Position numbers and translations under genes: made by a program. From UBA11579 sp039714215 (lineage in GTDB: Bacteria > Chloroflexota > Anaerolineae > Anaerolineales > UBA11579): a DNA stretch of 6,632 bases. The notes under the pieces are model-generated. The model did no database searches and was not told the DNA's origin. It saw only the letters and a program-made list of their open reading frames with translations. Below, in pieces: positions 1 to 5,167 of the stretch (position 1 is the first letter of the stretch; every line of letters begins with the position of its first letter). The DNA lies in NCBI GenBank assembly GCA_039714215.1, contig JBDLJU010000172.1, forward strand, positions 1 through 6,632. Reading direction: 5' to 3'.

Positions 1-3000
1 GAACAGCGCGCGGAAGCGTTCCTCACGAGCAACCGCATCCGCTCTCAAGCGGGCAGACGCCAGTGCAGCCGTTCCCAACTCGATCAGGGCATCATACATG
101 CTCGCCTGGTCAGCATCAAAGAAACCAGATTCTTTTGAACTCACCCGGATCATCCCCTGCCACTCATCGCCTTCTGCGAGAGCAAACGGAGACGCCATCA
201 GACTGACCACGCCCTGGCTCTGGAGATATTCACGGAGTTCAGGGTTAAAGCGCCCATCGGTCGAAATATCATTTGAAATAAATACCTCACCCGGTTTCAG
301 CAGCCCGATAACCGGATTTTCAGAAATCTTGAATTTGTCACCGAGCGGCGGAGCTGTCATTGCCGGGTCGGTGCTGACCACACGATGGGGGGTGATCAGA
401 ATGTCGCCATCCTCCAGCGTTTCGGCCAGATTCAACGACACCAAAACATTCTCTGCTTTTGATTTCTCCAGCAAGGTGTCCCATACTTGATCTTCAGTCG
501 GGTTACCAGAAAGCGCTTCCGCAATATCAAAGCGAGTGCGGTCACGTTCCGCCGTGTTTTCAACATCCACAAACAAGCGAGCAGTATCTACCGAAGTAGC
601 CAGCTGACCAGCCAGCGTGAGCATTGTGTCCTCATCAACTTCAGTGAAACGGCCGACGACCTCGTCCTGGATGTCCAACACACCGATGACCTGACCACGA
701 GTGATCAGCGGTACTGCCATTTCTGCACGGGTATCCGGCAGCAATGGGTTGGGCAGCCAGTTGGGGTCTTGGGTAGTGTCGTTTACACGCACCGGGGTAG
801 CATTACGGTAAGCATTCGCTACAAAGGATCGCTCTGCAATCACCGGAATGTTGTGTCCGCGGTCCTTCAAAATAACGCCAACGTTACCAGAACCTGCCGC
901 CACAACCAGTTTCTCTTTTGTTTCGTCTACCAGGTAAACATGCGCATGGTAGAAGTTGAAGCGGCCTTGCAGCATGGTTACCGCTTCGTTCAACAGCTCC
1001 GTCGGGTCGAGGATCGTGTTCAGCTGACCTGCAACCTCAGAAGTTGTTTCCAGCTGACTCACAAATTGTTCCTGTAAACGCCGTGCTTGTTCAATATCTT
1101 GCAGCAGCTCGTTGTTCTGATAAAGGAATGCCACATGCTCAGTCATTGACTCGAACACCGGAACAGTCTCTTCAGTAAAGCGTCCTGCAATACGGTCCTG
1201 AACATCCATCACACCGATCACTTTGTCATCAATCTTCAACGGAACCACCAACTCAGATTGAGTATAGGGCAGCAATGGGTTAGGCAGCCAGTTGGGGTTT
1301 TTTGCGGTCTCAGCCACCAGCACCGATTCACCGGTATCGATACAATGAGTAACCAGCGATTGCGAATCCAAGGGGATCGCGTGCCCACGGGTCAAAAGCT
1401 GGCGCCCGGCATAACCGGTAGACTGCGAGAGCACCGCCCGGTTGGTGTCCTCATCTACCAGGTACACCTGGCAGTGATAGACATCAAACTGGTCCACAAT
1501 CAGGTTCACGAGCAAGTCCAGGAAATCTTCAGGAGTAGTACGTTCGGAAGCCGCAAAAGTAACACGTTGTGAAGCTTCCATCTCGCGGGCACGTTCCTGC
1601 AGCTCAGCAGTACGTTCCTTCACGGTCTCTTCCAGGCCTGCCATTGTGTTCTGCAGCCTGTTCGCCATTTGATTGAACACAACGGCCAGCGTTCCGGTCT
1701 CATCCTGAGTTTGAATATCAGCTCGGACATCCAATGAACCCTCAGCCAATTCGGAAGCGGTGCCGGTCAGAGCGACAATTGGCCTAACCAAAACACGGGT
1801 AGCAGTAAAAGCGATCAATAACGCGGCCACAAGAGCGCCTATACCAAACACAATTGCCGTATTCTCCACACGATCACTGGTTGCGGATAGTACTTCCTGG
1901 GCTTCTGCCACCTCAGCCGCAGCTTTGATGCTCAATTCCTGCAGGGCAGGGTTAATGGGCAAAAAAGCCTGTTGAATTTCATAGCTCAATGCAGTAATCT
2001 GTTGATCTAATTCAACCACCCGGTTAAATTCTTGAAGATACGCTGTGATCAGGCGTTCCGAATTAATCCGCTCACTATACGAAATATCCAGATCAGATAG
2101 CTTGGAAAATGCCTGAGATCCATACCCATTTACTGTGTCTGCATCTTCAATCTCTTGGCGCAAAATCCAATCTTTTTCATAGCGGCGCATTTGGAGCAAA
2201 AGCACCTGCAGGTCCTGATTGTTCTGGAAAACAGCAGATCCCTCCAACTGATGGATTGCCGCACGGAATTCACCTTCAAGACCCACATCCTTCGCGCCTC
2301 TTTCCGAAATTAATGCGACCTGCTCGATAACCAAATTATTGAATGTGTTGGTGTACTCTTCAATCTGTGCAGTATCAGCAACATAGTCTGCCTTCAGTTC
2401 CCCAGGAACATAGAAACCCCACCCTTCCTGCTGAAGGGTTTTTAACTGACTAAAACTGGCAACTGTATTTTCATAGTGTACTAGATACTCACCGATATAT
2501 TTTGAATTGGCCTCGTTGAGTCCCTCTGTCTCATAATTCGACCTATATTCATTGACGTGGACTAGCATCCCTCTGATTTCGCCTTTCAGCCCATTCACAT
2601 AAATTTGTTCCAGATCAGCATAACGAGTGTAATCAAAATCGGTCCCGATCGTGGTGAGAACATTGATCGCATAACCCATAAATCCAAGCGTGATCATGGT
2701 GGTCAAGAAGAATGCAACACCTAATTTGAAGCCGATTGAATCTCGGAATAGCTGAACACCTCTCCGGGCCTGGGTGACGATCAGCAGTACAGCAATAATT
2801 GCTGTCGCGATCATAATTGAAATCCCCGCATCCCCTACATTTTCGTCAGGAATAACATATCGGAAGGGGAATGGGATGAAGTAAAGGATCAGAGTCAGTG
2901 TTAGCATGCCCAGAGCTGCCAACAAGAAACGGTTTCTGGTTTCCTTCGGTTCGACCAAGAAAGCATACATCAAGGTGAAGGCACTCCCCAAAATCACCAC

Positions 3001-3318
3001 GAACAAGACAGAGTTCCCACCACCCTGCAGCACAATGGACAGCACCAACCCTGGGTAAAATCCGAGTAGAGACAACAGCTTGGCAATTCTTGTTTTTCCA
3101 ATCCAGAACAGGATAACAGCAACAAAGAATAGAACTGCACTGATGAAATAGTAATAAGTAATCAGCGAAGTCTGCCACCTTAGGCCTAAATCGTCAATTC
3201 GGTAAAAATTACCTAGACCGATAAGCACACCCCACACGGCGGCAAAGATTATTGCAGATCGAGTATTTCGATCAAACTTTTTCCTGGTTTTTTCTTCTAC
3301 ATGTAAATTTTGTTCCAT
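1..3318 (-). CDS. Giant membrane sensor protein: 6-TM module, HBM-like ectodomain, HAMP, three GAF domains (3' end outside window)
   Basis: One uninterrupted frame of 1106 codons starts at ATG 3318 and runs off base 1. In order: cytoplasmic basic N-terminus (1-21); six hydrophobic helices (about 22-38, 52-74, 79-98, 103-122, 131-150, 164-182) whose cytoplasmic loops are basic; a seventh helix (199-221); a helical ectodomain (about 223-486); an eighth helix (487-508); HAMP (about 512-565, RPIVALTGTASELAEGSLDV); a coiled-coil linker rich in E, R and Q; GAF1 (about 590-740), GAF2 (about 767-917), GAF3 (about 925-1092). The last residues, EERFRALF, look like the start of a PAS domain. The ectodomain carries LLLQMRRYEKDWILR at 373-387, resembling the conserved EKDfllR helix of helical bimodular (HBM) sensor domains. 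No kinase, cyclase or methyl-accepting domain is visible, so the output is unknown; a histidine kinase is the likeliest. The start is supported by AGGAG eight bases upstream. It follows the double-receiver gene by 24 bases, probably in one operon. Confidence 0.9.
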   Translation of the reverse strand, partial: MEQNLHVEEKTRKKFDRNTRSAIIFAAVWGVLIGLGNFYRIDDLGLRWQTSLITYYYFISAVLFFVAVILFWIGKTRIAKLLSLLGFYPGLVLSIVLQGGGNSVLFVVILGSAFTLMYAFLVEPKETRNRFLLAALGMLTLTLILYFIPFPFRYVIPDENVGDAGISIMIATAIIAVLLIVTQARRGVQLFRDSIGFKLGVAFFLTTMITLGFMGYAINVLTTIGTDFDYTRYADLEQIYVNGLKGEIRGMLVHVNEYRSNYETEGLNEANSKYIGEYLVHYENTVASFSQLKTLQQEGWGFYVPGELKADYVADTAQIEEYTNTFNNLVIEQVALISERGAKDVGLEGEFRAAIHQLEGSAVFQNNQDLQVLLLQMRRYEKDWILRQEIEDADTVNGYGSQAFSKLSDLDISYSERINSERLITAYLQEFNRVVELDQQITALSYEIQQAFLPINPALQELSIKAAAEVAEAQEVLSATSDRVENTAIVFGIGALVAALLIAFTATRVLVRPIVALTGTASELAEGSLDVRADIQTQDETGTLAVVFNQMANRLQNTMAGLEETVKERTAELQERAREMEASQRVTFAASERTTPEDFLDLLVNLIVDQFDVYHCQVYLVDEDTNRAVLSQSTGYAGRQLLTRGHAIPLDSQSLVTHCIDTGESVLVAETAKNPNWLPNPLLPYTQSELVVPLKIDDKVIGVMDVQDRIAGRFTEETVPVFESMTEHVAFLYQNNELLQDIEQARRLQEQFVSQLETTSEVAGQLNTILDPTELLNEAVTMLQGRFNFYHAHVYLVDETKEKLVVAAGSGNVGVILKDRGHNIPVIAERSFVANAYRNATPVRVNDTTQDPNWLPNPLLPDTRAEMAVPLITRGQVIGVLDIQDEVVGRFTEVDEDTMLTLAGQLATSVDTARLFVDVENTAERDRTRFDIAEALSGNPTEDQVWDTLLEKSKAENVLVSLNLAETLEDGDILITPHRVVSTDPAMTAPPLGDKFKISENPVIGLLKPGEVFISNDISTDGRFNPELREYLQSQGVVSLMASPFALAEGDEWQGMIRVSSKESGFFDADQASMYDALIELGTAALASARLRADAVAREERFRALF
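661..1303 (-). repeat. Parts of the in-register GAF1/GAF2 duplication (unit period 531 bases)
   Basis: Within the giant sensor, two neighbouring GAF domains are related at DNA level with a constant offset of 531 bases (177 codons). The best conserved stretch is 737-767 against 1268-1298: 31 bases with a single mismatch (G751 versus A1282), encoding NPNWLPNPLL and DPNWLPNPLL. A second matching patch with the same offset starts at 664 and 1195 and encodes the VIGV(M/L)D(V/I)QD strand. Outside these patches the units have diverged considerably. This points to tandem domain duplication rather than two independent acquisitions. Confidence 0.8.
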
Positions 3319-3326
3319 GTTTATTA

Positions 3327-3331
3327 CTCCT
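3327..3331 (-). promoter_or_regulatory. Ribosome binding site of the giant sensor
   Basis: AGGAG on the minus strand, followed by an eight-base spacer and ATG at 3318. It lies inside the 24-base gap after the double-receiver gene. It fixes the start of the sensor and supports translation from a shared mRNA. Confidence 0.8.
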
Positions 3332-3342
3332 ATTACTAATGA

Positions 3343-4155
3343 CTAAATTTTCTGAGCCGCTGGCTCAATTAATCGGCTCACCAAGGTTAATAGTGTGCCG
3401 AGAGAAATGGGTTTTTCTAAGAAGTAATCCGCCCCCATCTCTTCGGTCAGGTAGCGGTACTGGCCATAAGCCGAGCACATCACCACCTGGGTATTGGCAG
3501 CATCTAGTTTTTCGCTGTAGTCTGAGAGCAGATCCGTTCCCCGTTCTCTGCCCATATGGATATCGCAAATAAAAATGTCGTACGCATTCTTCTCCAGCAG
3601 CTCTTTCGCCTGCTGGATGGTCGGCGCTTCATCGACGGTGTAATGTGATTTCTTCAACGCCTTGGTATAAATCCGCCGTAATCCAAAATCGTCTTCCATG
3701 ATCAAGATGCGTTTATTGACTGCTTCTTTGAGATCTTTTCGTTTGATTGCATGCCCGTTCTTGCTCTTTCGAGGGTCGATCACTTTCTGCACCATCAACA
3801 GCAAGTCCAACATGTCAAACGGCTTGGTGAGATATCCTTCAGACAAATCATCCGCTTTGGTTTCAACTTCATCTGAACCAAATCCGGTCATTAATATCGT
3901 ATGTATCTCAGGGTACTTATTTTTTACATAAGTGATCAAGGTCAAACCATCAGCGCCCGGCAATCGCAGATCGCTGATCAAGACATCGTAGTCATTGGCA
4001 TCTAACAACGGCACTGCCGCTTCGGTAGACGTACAGGTCTCAACTTCAAACCGGTTATCCGATCCAAGGCGAAGCGCCTGGGCCAAGGTGCGAGCCAGGT
4101 TACGTTCATCTTCCACAATTAAAATTTTGATCTGTTTTTCCATAGAGACTCTCAT
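3343..4155 (-). CDS. Tandem double-receiver response regulator without output domain
   Basis: A 270-residue protein made of two CheY-like receiver domains joined by a strongly basic linker (about 129-149). REC1 (about 9-128) has the acidic pair E15/D16 in ILIVEDE, phospho-acceptor D62 in LISDLRLPGADG, T90 in LMTGFG and K111 in LTKPFD. REC2 (about 148-265) has E154/D155/D156 in ILIMEDD, D198 in FICDIHMG, S228 in VMCSAYG and K248 in LEKPIS. Both therefore keep every residue needed for phosphotransfer. There is no DNA-binding, enzymatic or HPt region, so the protein most likely acts by protein contact: as a phosphate sink, relay intermediate or adaptor for the giant sensor encoded 24 bases downstream. 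The start is uncertain. ATG 4155 has no ribosome binding site at normal distance, whereas ATG 4143 (MEKQIKILIVEDE) has a weak GAG five bases upstream and a more typical receiver N-terminus. The outer start is given here. Confidence 0.93.
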   Translation of the reverse strand: MRVSMEKQIKILIVEDERNLARTLAQALRLGSDNRFEVETCTSTEAAVPLLDANDYDVLISDLRLPGADGLTLITYVKNKYPEIHTILMTGFGSDEVETKADDLSEGYLTKPFDMLDLLLMVQKVIDPRKSKNGHAIKRKDLKEAVNKRILIMEDDFGLRRIYTKALKKSHYTVDEAPTIQQAKELLEKNAYDIFICDIHMGRERGTDLLSDYSEKLDAANTQVVMCSAYGQYRYLTEEMGADYFLEKPISLGTLLTLVSRLIEPAAQKI

Positions 4156-4213
4156 TCGTAGGTAATTGCTTATTTAACTCCTTACCATTGTAATGAAAGT
4201 TGTCTAAAGTAAA

Positions 4214-4240
4214 GTTGGTCTTTTGTTGGAAAAAATTGGA
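4214..4240. promoter_or_regulatory. Candidate operator: three phased TTGG direct repeats
   Basis: On the plus strand TTGG occurs at 4215, 4226 and 4236, spaced 11 and 10 bases apart, as gTTGGt, gTTGGa and aTTGGa. Direct repeats at about one helical turn are the usual target architecture of OmpR/PhoB-family winged-helix regulators, and such a regulator is encoded immediately upstream. The array lies just upstream of the weak -35-like TTTACT for minus-strand transcription, where an activator would be placed. The assignment is inference from spacing and position, and the motif is short enough to arise by chance. Confidence 0.3.
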
Positions 4241-4277
4241 GAATCTTCTACATTTGATACCAAATTATGGGTAAACA

Positions 4278-4299
4278 AATTTTTATATGATTAAAAATT
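4278..4299. repeat. Perfect AT-only inverted repeat, 8-base arms and 6-base spacer
   Basis: The arms AATTTTTA (4278-4285) and TAAAAATT (4292-4299) are exact reverse complements around the spacer TATGAT. With no G or C in the arms, an RNA hairpin would be weak. It may be a protein-binding site, may contribute to the end of the upstream transcript, or may simply reflect local AT bias. Confidence 0.5.
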
Positions 4300-4324
4300 A
4301 AATCTCCCCCAGTTTTTCGAGATT
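4292..4324 (-). terminator. Weak terminator-like hairpin after the OmpR-type regulator
   Basis: Read on the minus strand, 22 bases past the regulator stop codon, AATCTC (4324-4319) can pair with GAGATT (4306-4301) across a 12-base loop. It is followed by TAATTTTTA (4300-4292). The stem has only six pairs, two of them G-C, and the T run is interrupted, so termination would be inefficient if it occurs at all. Partial read-through into the double-receiver gene is likely. Confidence 0.3.
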
Positions 4325-4345
4325 ATGATTTCTCTAAAATTTTGT

Positions 4346-5149
4346 CTAATCCACTACCAAGCGGTAGCCGCTCCCCCGAACAGTAATTAAATGCTTCGGG
4401 TTTTTTTGGTCTTCTTCAATCGCCTTGCGCAGCTCATGGATTCGCCAGCGGGCCATCTCGCGTGCTTCATTGCGTGTGAGATCGTACCCCTGCGATTCTC
4501 TCACCAGCACTTCGTAAGTTACCGGATTTGGGCTATGGCGCAGCAAAGTCGCCAGGTAATCAAAGTTGGAAGGCGACAATTGAATATACTTATCATCCAC
4601 CATGAGATGCCGAGCATGCAGATCTAGCGTAAAACGCCCGAGCTGTAGAAATCTAGTCGGGTCTGTCGGTGGGCGGAGGTTCAACAAATTCTCCGGCAGA
4701 TCCTCCCCGTTCTGGCTGATCCCATGCAGCTCTGAGACCAAATTTTGGATTTGTCCAAGGATCTCTCGCTGCCGGTGCGGCTGACGCTGCTCGCCCAACA
4801 CTTCCTTAACTCTGTCGAGGATTAACTGGGGGTCCGCCGGCTTGATCAAGTAATCACGAGCACCTTCCCGCACTGCTTCAATTGCTGTTTCCATAGTGGC
4901 ATGTGCTGTCAAGATTAATACCGGCATATCAGGATATATTAAATGAATTTCGCGCAGCAGTTCCACGCCACCGATCCCCGGCATCAGTAAATCGATAAAA
5001 GCCAGCTCATAAGCGCCCGCTTGCAGCAGCCCCAAACCTTCCTCGCCGTTCGAAGCTGTCGTAACGCTGTATCCCGCCCTGCTTAATATCTGCGAAAGTG
5101 TTTTCCGTAAGTTTTCTTCATCATCTACAATTAAAATCGTTGATCCCAT
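4346..5149 (-). CDS. OmpR/PhoB-type DNA-binding response regulator
   Basis: A 267-residue two-domain regulator. The receiver (about 3-120) has the acidic pair D9/D10 in ILIVDDEENL, phospho-acceptor D53 in AFIDLLMPG, T81 in LILTAHA and K103 in YLIKPAD, so it should accept phosphate normally. A linker of roughly 45 residues (about 122-167) leads to a C-terminal winged helix (about 168-267) with QLSPSNFDYLATLL, the recognition-helix region around ARWRIHELRKAI, and the closing wing LITVRGSGYRLVVD typical of Trans_reg_C domains. The receiver itself reads more like those of NtrC-type regulators (TAHATMETAIEAVREGA). The start at ATG 5149 is chosen because AGGAG sits eight bases upstream; the earlier in-frame GTG at 5158 overlaps that AGGAG and cannot use it. 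The upstream kinase gene ends 18 bases away, making it the likely cognate partner. Its targets are unknown; the gap downstream of this gene is one candidate. Confidence 0.95.
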   Translation of the reverse strand: MGSTILIVDDEENLRKTLSQILSRAGYSVTTASNGEEGLGLLQAGAYELAFIDLLMPGIGGVELLREIHLIYPDMPVLILTAHATMETAIEAVREGARDYLIKPADPQLILDRVKEVLGEQRQPHRQREILGQIQNLVSELHGISQNGEDLPENLLNLRPPTDPTRFLQLGRFTLDLHARHLMVDDKYIQLSPSNFDYLATLLRHSPNPVTYEVLVRESQGYDLTRNEAREMARWRIHELRKAIEEDQKNPKHLITVRGSGYRLVVD

Positions 5150-5157
5150 CCAACACA

Positions 5158-5162
5158 CTCCT
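5158..5162 (-). promoter_or_regulatory. Ribosome binding site that decides the start of the OmpR-type regulator
   Basis: AGGAG on the minus strand with an eight-base spacer to ATG 5149. It overlaps the in-frame GTG at 5158, which excludes that codon as a normally initiated start. It sits entirely in the gap after the kinase stop codon. Confidence 0.8.
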
Positions 5163-5167
5163 GCGAT

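Larger units (their letters stand above)
4156..4345. other. 190-base AT-rich intergenic gap between the two signalling units
   Basis: This non-coding stretch separates the OmpR-type regulator from the double-receiver gene, although neighbouring junctions here are only 18 and 24 bases. It is visibly richer in A and T than the flanking genes. It contains a weak terminator-like hairpin, a perfect AT-only inverted repeat, a phased TTGG direct repeat, and AAGGAG on the minus strand at 4178-4183. A poor promoter-like pair (TTTACT at 4213-4208 and TACAAT at 4192-4187, 15-base spacer) lies next to the direct repeat. It probably holds the end of one transcript and the promoter of the next; no ORF of note was seen. 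Confidence 0.7.

Noticed and set aside
737..1298. Repeated GGCAGC-containing stretches considered as a mobile or CRISPR-like repeat
   Set aside because: There are only two copies, in the same coding frame at an exact domain period, and both encode the same GAF loop; domain duplication explains them.
98..1572. Plus-strand open frames opposite the giant sensor (98-490, 487-1077, 1258-1572)
   Set aside because: They lie wholly within a continuous minus-strand gene with clear GAF domains, and their translations show no recognisable domain; they are antisense shadows.
2846..3178. Minus-strand 110-codon frame with a cysteine- and histidine-rich product
   Set aside because: It overlaps the membrane-helix part of the giant sensor in another frame. 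The sensor frame has a good ribosome binding site and sensible topology, so this one is a shadow.
4187..4213. TTTACT / TACAAT as the promoter of the double-receiver gene
   Set aside because: The 15-base spacer is short, the -35 match is poor, and RNA would begin inside AAGGAG. It is mentioned in the gap description but not listed as a promoter.
5150..5158. GTG 5158 as start of the OmpR-type regulator
   Set aside because: The codon overlaps AGGAG and has no other ribosome binding site, while ATG 5149 is placed eight bases after it.
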